DNA of 40,676 nt from Xanthobacteraceae bacterium (lineage in GTDB: Bacteria > Pseudomonadota > Alphaproteobacteria > Rhizobiales > Xanthobacteraceae): NCBI GenBank assembly GCA_019748335.1, contig JAIEPP010000191.1:1-40676 (forward strand), written 5' to 3'. The position numbers and the translations under genes are program-made. Shown in pieces: positions 18,295 through 26,973 of the stretch (the stretch's first letter is position 1; each line of letters starts with the position of its first letter). The notes below the pieces were generated by a model that had not been told where the DNA came from, did not search any database, and worked only from the letters and a program-made list of their open reading frames with translations.

Positions 18295-19305
18295 TCATTC
18301 CGCTGCCACGGGTCGCGCGGCACTTCCCGACGGCGCGCGGCCCTTAGCCTGTTCTTCCTCGACCCACAGCGAGTGATGCTCCTTGGCCCAGTTGAGGTCG
18401 ACCTCGCCGGTACCCATCGCATCGAACGCGCCCTCCATCCCGACCGAGCCGATGTAGATATGGGCCAGCATGGCAGCGATGAACAGCATCGCGATCACGG
18501 CATGGATCACAGTCCAGAACTGCAACTCCGTGACGTTGGCAGGAATATACGGGAACAGCATGAACCAGCCGGACACCGACATCAGCGCGCCGCCAATGAT
18601 CACGATCCAGAAAATGCCCTTCTGGCCAGCATTGAAGCGATGGGCCGGCGGATGCTGTCCTTTGGACAGGAGACCACCACCCTGCTTGATCCAGTCCAGG
18701 TCGAGCTTGCCGGGGATGTTATCCTTGATCCAGATCAGGAACATGATGATCAGGCCAAGCATGAAGGGAAACGCCAGATAGTCATGGGCGTATTTGCCGT
18801 AAGCCGACATGGTGGCGAAAGCGTTCGCGCCGAACAGCGGCAAAATCAGGATCCGGCCGAAGCTGATGTTGAGTCCCGACAGGGCCAATACAATGAAGCA
18901 ACTTGCCGTCAGCCAGTGGGTGAAGCGCTCGAAGCTGGCAAAGCGCAGAAGTTTGGCGCCAGAAAACCCGTGATCGATGCGAATGCGCCCGCGCACCAGC
19001 AGGAAGATTGCGAGCAGAGCCAGCATGCCGATGATGGCGACGCCGCCGATGATCGGCAGCTTGCTGCGATGAAAATCGCGCCAGTCGCGCCCCGCAGGCT
19101 GAATCAGGCTGGACGCCATGGCGTCGGGGATCGTTATCCGCCCGGTGATCTTGTCACCTTCCTTCAACGCGTTCAGGAGCTTGTCTTCCTGAACCGCTTC
19201 GGCGGTCGGCTTGAACGAAAGCTGGGCGACGGCGGGATTCGCGAACACGAACAGCAGTGCAATGGCGGCGCATAGCGCCCGGAGGTTTGAGATAGAGCTT
19301 GGCAT
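18295..19305 (-). CDS. Formate dehydrogenase gamma subunit (cytochrome b556)
   Basis: LLRFASFERFTHWLTASCFIVLALSGLNISFGR...YLAFPFMLGLIIMFLIWIKDNIP; C-terminal HAVIAMLFIAAMLAHIYIGSVGMEGAFDAMGTGEVDLNWAKEHH. Confidence 0.94.
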   Translation of the reverse strand: MPSSISNLRALCAAIALLFVFANPAVAQLSFKPTAEAVQEDKLLNALKEGDKITGRITIPDAMASSLIQPAGRDWRDFHRSKLPIIGGVAIIGMLALLAIFLLVRGRIRIDHGFSGAKLLRFASFERFTHWLTASCFIVLALSGLNISFGRILILPLFGANAFATMSAYGKYAHDYLAFPFMLGLIIMFLIWIKDNIPGKLDLDWIKQGGGLLSKGQHPPAHRFNAGQKGIFWIVIIGGALMSVSGWFMLFPYIPANVTELQFWTVIHAVIAMLFIAAMLAHIYIGSVGMEGAFDAMGTGEVDLNWAKEHHSLWVEEEQAKGRAPSGSAARPVAAE

Positions 19306-19371
19306 AGGCCGGTGACCTTCCCGTTTCTCGTGACATGAGTGCCGCCGCGCGTAGCGCGACGGCCAAATGCA

Positions 19372-19968
19372 TCAGCCGGTCGGCGAATCGCTGTAGGCGG
19401 TTTTCCAGCCCCACATGCCCGAACCGTAACCGCGCTTCATCACGCGCTCCTTGTAGATTTCGGCGATGATCGCGCCGTCGCCGGCAAGCAGCGACTTGGT
19501 CGAGCACATCTCGGCACAAATCGGCAGCTTGCCCTCGGCGAGACGGTTGGCGCCGTATTTGGCATACTCGGCCCGCGTCGAGTCCGCCTCCGGCCCACCC
19601 GCGCAATAGGTGCATTTGTCCATCTTGCCGCGCGATCCGAAGTTGCCCACCTTCGGATATTGCGGTGCGCCGAACGGACAAGCATAAAAACAATAGCCAC
19701 AGCCGATGCAGAGGTCCTTGGAGTGAAGCACCACGCCGTCGGCGGTCGTATAGAAACACGACACCGGACATACCGCCGCGCAAGGCGCATCGGTACAGTG
19801 CATACAGGCCATGGACACCGAGCGTTCGCCGGGCTTGCCGTCATTGATGGTGACGACGCGGCGGCGATTGATGCCCCACGGCACTTCATGTTCGTTCTTG
19901 CAGGCTGTCACGCAAGCGTTGCATTCGATGCAACGGTCGGCATCACAGAGAAATTTGACGCGAGCCAT
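19372..19968 (-). CDS. fdh3B: Formate dehydrogenase beta subunit (FDH3-type), polyferredoxin
   Basis: CDADRCIECNACVTACKNEHEVPWGINRRRVVTINDGKPGERSVSMACMHCTDAPCAAVCPVSCFY...CIGCGYCFYACPFGAPQ. Confidence 0.94.
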   Translation of the reverse strand: MARVKFLCDADRCIECNACVTACKNEHEVPWGINRRRVVTINDGKPGERSVSMACMHCTDAPCAAVCPVSCFYTTADGVVLHSKDLCIGCGYCFYACPFGAPQYPKVGNFGSRGKMDKCTYCAGGPEADSTRAEYAKYGANRLAEGKLPICAEMCSTKSLLAGDGAIIAEIYKERVMKRGYGSGMWGWKTAYSDSPTG

Positions 19969-19982
19969 GATCTATTCTCCCC

Positions 19983-22949
19983 TCACGCCGATTGGATCTG
20001 GCACAGGGTCACCTTGCCCTCGTGCATGCCGGTGACCGGATCGTAGCCGTAGGACGTCAGCGTATTCACGCTTTCGCCCAGCACGATCGGATCGTTGCCC
20101 TTTGGATATTTGCCGCGCTGGTCGACGCCCTGGAACCAGCCGGCGAAGTGGAACGGCATGAACGCCACGCCCTTGCCGACGCGGTCGGTGACCAGCGCCT
20201 TGACGCGGGCCTTCGAGCTGTTTTCCGGGCCGTAGACCCAGACCCAGCCGCCATCCTTGATGCCGCGCTCGCTGGCGTCCGAGGTATTGACCTCGACGAA
20301 CATGTCCTGCTGCAACTCAGCGAGCCAGCGGTTCGACCGGGTTTCCTCGCCACCGCCTTCGTATTCCACCAGACGTCCCGAGGTCAGGATGATCGGGAAT
20401 TGCTTGGCAAGCCCCTTGTCCACCGCCGCCTTTTGAATCGCGAAGCCGAGATTGGCCATGCGGAACTGGCGTCCGTCCGGCCGCGTCGGGTATTTGGCGA
20501 CGAGTTCGGGACGCGCGGTATAGATCGGCTCGCGATGAACCGGCACCGGATCCGGCAGATTCCATGCCACCGCGCGGGCCTTGCCGTTGCCATACGCCAT
20601 CACGCCATGCTCCAGCGTGACGCGAATGATGCCGCCCGACAGATCGACCGCCCAGCCGACGCCGTCGGGACTATTGCCACCGATCTTGTTGATGGTGGCG
20701 AGTTCGGCTTCTGTGAGGTCCTTGTCCCAGCCGAGTTTCTTCAGCACGCCGTAGGTAAATTCCGGGTAGCCGTCGGTCAGTTCGGAGCCCTTGCTGTAGG
20801 AACCTTCGGCCAACAAATTGACGGACTTGACCGACCCGTCCGGCTGCTTTTCCTCGTAGACCACGCCGAACCGCGCACGGAAAGTGCCGCCGCCGTCCTT
20901 GGCGTGAAGGTTGGTATTGTAGAGTGTGTGCGTCCCCGGATGCTTGATCTGCGGCGTGCCCCAGCACGGCCACGGCAGGCCGTAATAATCGCCGCCGATG
21001 TCGGGTTCGTCGGCCTTGGCGCGCAGCGTTACCAGGTCGAATTTGCCCTGGTTCTTCATGTGCGCCTTCAGCCGCTCCGGCGACTGGCCGGAATAGCCGG
21101 TCGAAAATCCGCCGCGGTTGATTTCGCGCAGCAGGTCCTCCGAAGACGGATGATTGTTCTCCACCTTGATGTTCTTGAACATCGGATCAGCGAAACCGAG
21201 CTTCTTGGAAAGTAGATAGATGATCTCGTAATCGTCCTTCGATTCGAAGATCGGCTTGACCACCTGCTCACCCCACTGCAGCGAGCGGTTCGACGCGGTG
21301 CGCGAGCCCGAGGTCTCGAACTGGGTGCAGGCCGGCAGCAGATAGGTGCCGTTCTTGCGCTCCGAGATCGCCGCGAACGTGGTCGGATGCGGGTCGGCGA
21401 CGACAAGCAACTCGAGCTTCTCGATGCCCTTCACCATTTCGGTCATGCGCGGCACAGTGTTGCCGCCGTGCCCCATGATGAACATCGCCTTCAGGCTGTC
21501 GCGCTGATCGACATCATCGGGGTTGGCGAGCGTGGCATCGAACCAGCGGGTCGACGGGATACCAGGCAGTTCCATGTTCTGCTTGCGGGTACGGGCCGGA
21601 CGGCCCGCTTTCGCCGGCACTTCGTCGAAGCGCGCCTGGAGATAATCATATTCGACTTCCCAAACCCGCGCCCAGTGCTTCCAGGCGCCTTCGACCAGGC
21701 CGTAATAGAGCGGCAGCGTCGTGATATCGAGACCGATATCGGTCGCGCCCTGCACGTTGCAGTGGCCGCGGAAGATGTTGGCGCCGCCGCCGAAGGTGCC
21801 GACATTGCCGGTTGCCAGCAGAAGATTGCAATAGGCCCGGACGTTGGCGGTGCCGACGGTGTGCTGGGTGCCGCCCATGCACCAGATGAAGGTCGAGGGC
21901 CGTTGCTTGGCAAAGGTCTCTGCGACCTTCTTCACTTGCTCGCCCGGAATGCCGGTAACGCGTTCGACCTCTTCCGGCGTCCACTTGGCGACTTCGGCGC
22001 GGATCTGGTCCATGCCGTAGACGCGCTGGGCGATGAATTGCTTGTCTTCCCAGCCATTATTGAAGATGTGGTGCAGCATACCCCAGATCACCGCGATGTC
22101 GGTGCCGCTGCGGAAGCGGACATATTCGGTGGCATGGGCCGCGGTGCGGGTGAAGCGCGGGTCGAGCACGAAGACGTTGGCGCGGTTGATCTCCTTGCCG
22201 GTCAGGATGTGCTGCAGCGACACCGGATGCGCTTCGGCAGCATTCGATCCCATGAAGACGATGGTCTTCGAGTTTCTGATATCGTTGTAGGAATTGGTCA
22301 TCGCGCCGTAGCCCCAGGTGTTGGCGACGCCGGCGACGGTAGTAGAGTGGCAGATGCGGGCCTGGTGATCCACGGAGTTGGTACCCCAGAACGCCGCGAA
22401 CTTGCGGAACAGATAACCGCCTTCATTGGAGAATTTCGCGGAGCCGAGCAGATAGACGGAATCTGCACCGGACTTGGCGCGAATCTCCAGCATCTTGTCA
22501 CCGATCTCGTTGATGGCCTGGTCCCACGACACCTTCTGCCACTCGCCGTTGACCAGCTTCATCGGATATTTCAGGCGGCGGTCGCCATGCACGAGTTCGC
22601 GCACCGACGCGCCCTTGGCGCAATGCGAGCCGCGGTTGATCGGGCTGTCCCAGGCCGGCTCCTGGCCGACCCAGACACCGTTCTGAACTTCGGCAATGAC
22701 GGTGCAGCCGACCGAGCAATGGGTGCAGATGTTCTTTTTGATTTCGGTCGGGGCGCCGACGATTTTCGGACCGGCCGCTGCCTTGCGCACCGAGCCGAGC
22801 GGCATCAACCCCAATGCCGCGCCCGCGCCTGCGGCCAGACCGGACCGGCGCAGAAACGTGCGGCGGTCGAGAACCCCCGATGCCAGGCCGGCGGCGACAC
22901 CCTGCAAACGCGCCTTGCCTGCGGATCCATCTCTTCGCTTCATCAACAT
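19983..22949 (-). CDS. Formate dehydrogenase alpha subunit, molybdopterin/tungstopterin, Tat-exported, Cys variant
   Basis: Tat motif RRTFLRRSGLAAG, [4Fe-4S] motif CTHCSVGCTVIAEVQ, and SVDHQARICHSTTVAGVANTWGYGAMTNSYNDI with Cys at the position occupied by Sec in FdnG/FdoG. ORF start trimmed to MLMKRRDGS. Confidence 0.94.
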   Translation of the reverse strand: MLMKRRDGSAGKARLQGVAAGLASGVLDRRTFLRRSGLAAGAGAALGLMPLGSVRKAAAGPKIVGAPTEIKKNICTHCSVGCTVIAEVQNGVWVGQEPAWDSPINRGSHCAKGASVRELVHGDRRLKYPMKLVNGEWQKVSWDQAINEIGDKMLEIRAKSGADSVYLLGSAKFSNEGGYLFRKFAAFWGTNSVDHQARICHSTTVAGVANTWGYGAMTNSYNDIRNSKTIVFMGSNAAEAHPVSLQHILTGKEINRANVFVLDPRFTRTAAHATEYVRFRSGTDIAVIWGMLHHIFNNGWEDKQFIAQRVYGMDQIRAEVAKWTPEEVERVTGIPGEQVKKVAETFAKQRPSTFIWCMGGTQHTVGTANVRAYCNLLLATGNVGTFGGGANIFRGHCNVQGATDIGLDITTLPLYYGLVEGAWKHWARVWEVEYDYLQARFDEVPAKAGRPARTRKQNMELPGIPSTRWFDATLANPDDVDQRDSLKAMFIMGHGGNTVPRMTEMVKGIEKLELLVVADPHPTTFAAISERKNGTYLLPACTQFETSGSRTASNRSLQWGEQVVKPIFESKDDYEIIYLLSKKLGFADPMFKNIKVENNHPSSEDLLREINRGGFSTGYSGQSPERLKAHMKNQGKFDLVTLRAKADEPDIGGDYYGLPWPCWGTPQIKHPGTHTLYNTNLHAKDGGGTFRARFGVVYEEKQPDGSVKSVNLLAEGSYSKGSELTDGYPEFTYGVLKKLGWDKDLTEAELATINKIGGNSPDGVGWAVDLSGGIIRVTLEHGVMAYGNGKARAVAWNLPDPVPVHREPIYTARPELVAKYPTRPDGRQFRMANLGFAIQKAAVDKGLAKQFPIILTSGRLVEYEGGGEETRSNRWLAELQQDMFVEVNTSDASERGIKDGGWVWVYGPENSSKARVKALVTDRVGKGVAFMPFHFAGWFQGVDQRGKYPKGNDPIVLGESVNTLTSYGYDPVTGMHEGKVTLCQIQSA

Positions 22950-22962
22950 GTGCGTGTTCCCA

Positions 22963-23187
22963 TCAATAACGGTTGACGCGGTAGTAGTTCTTGACGTGAT
23001 CGGTCTCCTTGTAGCGGGCCTTGACGCGCTCGGCCTGCGACTCGTCCGCCTTCGCCTCACCGCCCGCCAGCGGCACCACCGCCGCCGCCGCAACCACCGA
23101 TCCACTCATCATGAAGAAGCGGCGACGGTTGAGTGCCTTCGCATCCTGCGGCTTGCTGCCGGGCGCCTTTTCGGATGGCTTGCTCAT
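22963..23187 (-). CDS. Small twin-arginine signal protein of formate dehydrogenase loci (TIGR02811-like)
   Basis: MSKPSEKAPGSKPQDAKALNRRRFFMMSGSVVAAAAVVPLAGGEAKADESQAERVKARYKETDHVKNYYRVNRY; 13 bp upstream of FDH alpha. Confidence 0.85.
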   Translation of the reverse strand: MSKPSEKAPGSKPQDAKALNRRRFFMMSGSVVAAAAVVPLAGGEAKADESQAERVKARYKETDHVKNYYRVNRY

Positions 23188-23227
23188 CGCGATCTCCTCC
23201 ACATCGTTCTCACGTTTGCCTTGCGCA

Positions 23228-24013
23228 TCACTCCGACAGCGTAAAAGCCTCGGACTCCAGTTCCATAAAAACACGGCCGACGCGGCCGACGGCCCGGTAG
23301 AAGTTGGCCGCACGCGACATCTCCAGATCGGCAAACATCCGCGCTGCCCAAGGCTTCAGGTGCCGTTCGAAGAATCGCGCCTGTTCGGCCAGGTCAGCCT
23401 CAAAGTCGCCGCGCGCCAGGCCGGCCATGACCTCGAGCAGGATCGCGACATGATCTTCCGGCTCGCGCGAGGTGCCCGCTCGTTCGATCCCAAGCAGATC
23501 CAGATCTTCGCGGACGCGCGCCAGTGGGCGCTCGTGCAGGAAGCCGGTCAGGTAATAGGAGGCATAGGGCAGCAGCTCGCCGCGGCCGAGCCCGATGAAC
23601 AGGTCGAAGAATTCCTTGCTCACGGCTCGGTTATCCGCCGCTGCTGCGGCTGCGGCGAGTTCGATATGCGCTATGCCGAGATCGGAGGCGTCGCCCTTCA
23701 ATGCGGCCACCCGGGCGAGCGTGTCAGCGTCCGGCGCCTTGCCGAGCAGCAGCGACAACAGGCCGTATTCCGCGGCGCGCAGCGCATCAATCTCGTCGAT
23801 TTCGGGGTTGGATGACACCTGAGCCTCGAATCCGTAGAGATCGGGGCGAAGCACGGAACGCTGCACACGCGTCGTTGCCTCGACGGCGAGAACTCGTTCT
23901 GCCGGAATGCGCGACCACGCCGAAACCGAAGGTTGGGCAATGCCGATCGCTCGCGCCAGACGTGCGACACCACCTGCGGCCTTGATTGCCTGTTCCAGTC
24001 CGGCGTCACGCAT
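23228..24013 (-). CDS. HTH (YdaS/Cro-like) - TorD/DmsD-type chaperone fusion
   Basis: N-terminus LEQAIKAAGGVARLARAIGIAQPSVSAWSRIPAERVLAVEATT is a YdaS-like HTH. C-terminus LRAAEYGLLSLLLGKAPD...PYASYYLTGFLHERPLARVREDLDLLGIER...EPEDHVAILLEVMAGL is a TorD-family chaperone. Confidence 0.85.
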   Translation of the reverse strand: MRDAGLEQAIKAAGGVARLARAIGIAQPSVSAWSRIPAERVLAVEATTRVQRSVLRPDLYGFEAQVSSNPEIDEIDALRAAEYGLLSLLLGKAPDADTLARVAALKGDASDLGIAHIELAAAAAAADNRAVSKEFFDLFIGLGRGELLPYASYYLTGFLHERPLARVREDLDLLGIERAGTSREPEDHVAILLEVMAGLARGDFEADLAEQARFFERHLKPWAARMFADLEMSRAANFYRAVGRVGRVFMELESEAFTLSE

Positions 24014-24072
24014 GGTGCACCCGACTTCTCCCCGCCCGCTTGCGCCCCTTATTCGAGCATACGATTTGGAAC

Positions 24073-24119
24073 TGGAATTATTCCAATCCCAAATTTGTAA
24101 CATAGGGTTTGCCTATGTT
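24073..24119. promoter_or_regulatory. Paired palindromes in the AT-rich promoter region of the HTH-TorD/FDH operon
   Basis: TGGAAT-t-ATTCCA (24073-24085) and AACATAGG-gtttg-CCTATGTT (24099-24119), both perfect inverted repeats, in the 122-bp gap between the DUF3306 gene and the HTH-TorD gene. Confidence 0.65.
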
Positions 24120-24135
24120 CCCAAAAAACTTTTGT

Positions 24136-24816
24136 CTAATCAGTCGGTTTTGCCGAGCCATGGCGTCGCACCGGCTGCTGCGGTGCAATAGAACCGAGGG
24201 CCTCAGAGTCTCTCTTCTGCCCAACCTCGATACCAGCCCCCGCCTCCCGATTCGAAGGATTCTGCTCCGCCGAAAGCGGCATGCTCAATCTCAGCGGTTG
24301 GTCCGACAGGCCCGGTGGTTGCTCGCCGGTTGGCGCGCGGTCGCTCGCCAACTCTGTTGGATCCTGAGCGGTCGATGCCGAAGGCTCGACCACGGTTTCG
24401 CCAGTGCCCATGATCTGGGAAACCAGCCGCGCGACGTCCATGCCGGAGCCGATCTCACTGTTGCCCGGCACGCCCCCCGGCGTGTTCCAGTCATAGGCGT
24501 ATTCGAGCGCGGGATTGACGTAATTTCGGATGGCAGGATCCAGCGCCCAAGACTTTCGCAAGGCCGCATTACGCAGATGTTCGGGAACGCCTTTGCGCAG
24601 AAACCCGGTGATGTCGGTCGTCGGCGTCAGCTCATCGAGCGTTGGCAAGCTGGAAAGATCGAACTCCTCCGGAGCCTCAGCTTCAACGGCAGATTCGGCG
24701 GCGACGTCGGTTTCGGCAACCGGCGCGTCACGCTCCGGCTGTTTCGTCTCCTGCTTGCGCTGCGACCATCGCGCCAGAAAGCCCTTGTCTTCGTTGCCGT
24801 GGTCCGGAGCACTCAT
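24136..24816 (-). CDS. DUF3306 domain protein
   Basis: GFLARWSQRKQ...FDLSSLPTLDELTPTTDITGFLRKGVPEHLRNAALRKSWALDPAIRNYVNPALEYAYDWNTPGGVPG is typical DUF3306. Confidence 0.9.
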   Translation of the reverse strand: MSAPDHGNEDKGFLARWSQRKQETKQPERDAPVAETDVAAESAVEAEAPEEFDLSSLPTLDELTPTTDITGFLRKGVPEHLRNAALRKSWALDPAIRNYVNPALEYAYDWNTPGGVPGNSEIGSGMDVARLVSQIMGTGETVVEPSASTAQDPTELASDRAPTGEQPPGLSDQPLRLSMPLSAEQNPSNREAGAGIEVGQKRDSEALGSIAPQQPVRRHGSAKPTD

Positions 24817-25346
24817 GCGCGGCCTTTTCCTTCATCCGGGCCAGGATCCGGCCCACCATTCCCTGGGCCACGCGGGCGGTCGCCGCTGGCGCGATCGCGC
24901 TTGCGCTTATGGAACGCTCGCTCGACATGAAATTCGTCGACAAAGGCGGCGATCCAGGACGCGATCTCAGCCGACATCGGGACGGTGCCGATGACGTCGC
25001 AACCGCTTTCAAAGATCGCTTCCCCTTCGGTCGGATCGGCGGTGACCTTGGTCAGTTCGAGTTCGGCGCCGCCGTCCTGACGCCGCAGCGCGACCCAGAT
25101 GCGCGGCTCGCCGTCGGCGAGGTTGTCGCGATAATTCGCGGTGTCGGAACTGAACAGGTCGATGCTGGCCGAACCCGCGTAATATGTCGTTGCGTCGGAT
25201 TCGGCCGACAGCACGGTCCACGGCGCGGTCGCAGGTACTTCATCGAGAACCATCGCCGGCGACCACACATGGTCGATCCAGGGATTGTCGATCGCCCGGC
25301 GACGCACCACCACGCCAACTTCGCGCGATGCCTCCGTCATCGCCAT
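24813..25346 (-). CDS. DUF3305 domain protein
   Basis: VVVRRRAIDNPWIDHVWSPAMVLDEVPATAPWTVL...AELELTKVTADPTEGEAIFESGCDVIGTVPMSAEIASWIAAFVDEFHVERAFHKRKRDR. 4-bp overlap with the DUF3306 gene. Confidence 0.9.
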   Translation of the reverse strand: MAMTEASREVGVVVRRRAIDNPWIDHVWSPAMVLDEVPATAPWTVLSAESDATTYYAGSASIDLFSSDTANYRDNLADGEPRIWVALRRQDGGAELELTKVTADPTEGEAIFESGCDVIGTVPMSAEIASWIAAFVDEFHVERAFHKRKRDRASGDRPRGPGNGGPDPGPDEGKGRA

Positions 25347-25371
25347 AACAGGCCCTCCGTCCGCCGACCGG

Positions 25372-26394
25372 TCATGCCACATTCGCCTTTGGTGCAAGCG
25401 GCAGCCCGGCGAGGAGATTTTGCGGCTTCAGGCGCACGACCTTGTCCGCGCCCATAGCCAGAATGAGGTAGACCGGCCTGGTACCGACGCGTTCGTCGAC
25501 CAGCCGCGTGTCCTCAATCGTCAAACGCATCAGGGCGACGATGCGTTCCGAGGCGTTGGCGTCCACCACAGCACCGTTCCACAACGCATTGCCCAGTCTG
25601 GTGCCCTCGCTATCGAGGCCGACGAACCAGCGCCAGTCGCGGTCGTCGATCGAGGCCACCGTCTCGACGCTGACGGCCACACCGAGCAGATGGGCAATCC
25701 ATCGTTCGATCACCCGGCAGAGCCCGGCGCGCGCCTTCGGATTGCCGCCGATGTTCATTACCATCGCATGGGCGTCGGAACGCGACCAGTAGGTCCAGGC
25801 GTTCTCGTCGTCCATCACATCCATCTCGCCAAACGCCTTCGGCGGCGCCAGCATCGCCGTAAGCGGCGACGAATGCAGGTCGTGCTCGGCGTGTTGCTGC
25901 GCCTCAACGACCTCGGCATCGGCAAGCAGCAGTGTACCGTCATGCACGGTCGCCTGCTGGCTGCGATAGAACAGTTCGGCCGCGCGCAGCATATAGGGAT
26001 CGTCGCAACCCTCGAGCGCGTTACGCAGGATCAGATGGCAGAGCTGGGAGAGAAAGATAGGTGGCAGATCGCTGGCGCCATGACGGACGAGGCTCACGTA
26101 TACGGCCTCGAGCGAGGGGGCGGCGACCAGCCGGTCGCGGAAGTTGATCATGAAGGTCCAGTTCTCGCGCGCATCGGGGTCGGCGACCGCAGCGATGTCG
26201 GTTTTCGAAACCGGACGAAGGGGATCCGCCAGCAGGCCGGCGTGCAGGTTTCGCTCGGCCTCGCAAGCGTCAGCCGGCGGCATCAATTCGGGCCGCGCCA
26301 GATAGGCCATGATAAGTTCGGGGGTCGCGACCAGCCCGCCATGATCGGCGCGGCGCGTCAGGTGATGGCCCGAGGCTACCCAGAATTCCCTCAT
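25372..26394 (-). CDS. DUF6352-like protein (340 aa, uncharacterised)
   Basis: MREFWVASGHHLTRRADHGGLVATPELIMAYLARPELMPPADACEAER...; position in FDH accessory clusters. Family assignment from memory. Confidence 0.75.
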   Translation of the reverse strand: MREFWVASGHHLTRRADHGGLVATPELIMAYLARPELMPPADACEAERNLHAGLLADPLRPVSKTDIAAVADPDARENWTFMINFRDRLVAAPSLEAVYVSLVRHGASDLPPIFLSQLCHLILRNALEGCDDPYMLRAAELFYRSQQATVHDGTLLLADAEVVEAQQHAEHDLHSSPLTAMLAPPKAFGEMDVMDDENAWTYWSRSDAHAMVMNIGGNPKARAGLCRVIERWIAHLLGVAVSVETVASIDDRDWRWFVGLDSEGTRLGNALWNGAVVDANASERIVALMRLTIEDTRLVDERVGTRPVYLILAMGADKVVRLKPQNLLAGLPLAPKANVA

Positions 26395-26966
26395 TTGCGG
26401 TTCCCGGTCATGCGGTCGGCTCCCATCAATCCCAGCAGATCGACCTCCTCGGCAGGTTCATCGTCGCCTTCGACTTCGTGAAAGGTAAAGGCGCGGGCAT
26501 GCGCGGGCAACCGATCGCCATCGGCTGCAGCCTCGCGCGGCTTGAGGGTGCGAAAACGCTCGCGGATTTCACCGTCCTCGATGCTGCGTTGCACGGCGAG
26601 CAAGGTTTGGGTCGGGTGGTCGCACAACGAGGCCGCAAACGCGACCTCTTCCTCGGCGGCGCCGCGCGCGGCTTCCATATCCGGCGCGCCGAACTTCTCC
26701 AACAATTGCACGGCGAGGCGCGCAACCACGGCTTGCCGCTCCACCTCCGTCGCTTCGGTCACGATCGCGAGCGTGGACCAGCCCAGACTGTCGATCCCAA
26801 GAAAGCCGGAGCGCAGCGCCACGCGCTGCTTTTGAGCGAGCGCGACTGGATCCTGGTTCCAGAATACGAACGCGCCGGAAACAGCCCATTCGCCGGGTTC
26901 GGCGGCACGCTCGAACACGAAGGTATCCGATGGGTCGAGCCTGATGGTTCGCGGCAATTTCAACAT
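26391..26966 (-). CDS. DUF6505-like protein (uncharacterised)
   Basis: MLKLPRTIRLDPSDTFVFERAAEPGEWAVSGAFVFW...LGWSTLAIVTEA. 4-bp overlap with the downstream DUF6352-like gene. Family assignment from memory. Confidence 0.72.
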   Translation of the reverse strand: MLKLPRTIRLDPSDTFVFERAAEPGEWAVSGAFVFWNQDPVALAQKQRVALRSGFLGIDSLGWSTLAIVTEATEVERQAVVARLAVQLLEKFGAPDMEAARGAAEEEVAFAASLCDHPTQTLLAVQRSIEDGEIRERFRTLKPREAAADGDRLPAHARAFTFHEVEGDDEPAEEVDLLGLMGADRMTGNRK

Positions 26967-26973
26967 GTCCGCC

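Noticed and set aside
19983-22949. Selenocysteine (TGA) in FDH alpha
   Set aside because: The relevant position reads Cys (QARICHST) and the ORF is continuous, so no recoding is needed.
19992-22976. Two long plus-strand ORFs (407 and 529 aa) opposite FDH alpha
   Set aside because: Shadow ORFs of a well-supported molybdoenzyme gene; no motifs.
24099-24119. Palindrome AACATAGG..CCTATGTT as a rho-independent terminator of the DUF3306 gene
   Set aside because: On the minus strand the T-run precedes rather than follows the hairpin and the stem is AT-rich, so a terminator reading is poorly supported; retained as an operator candidate.
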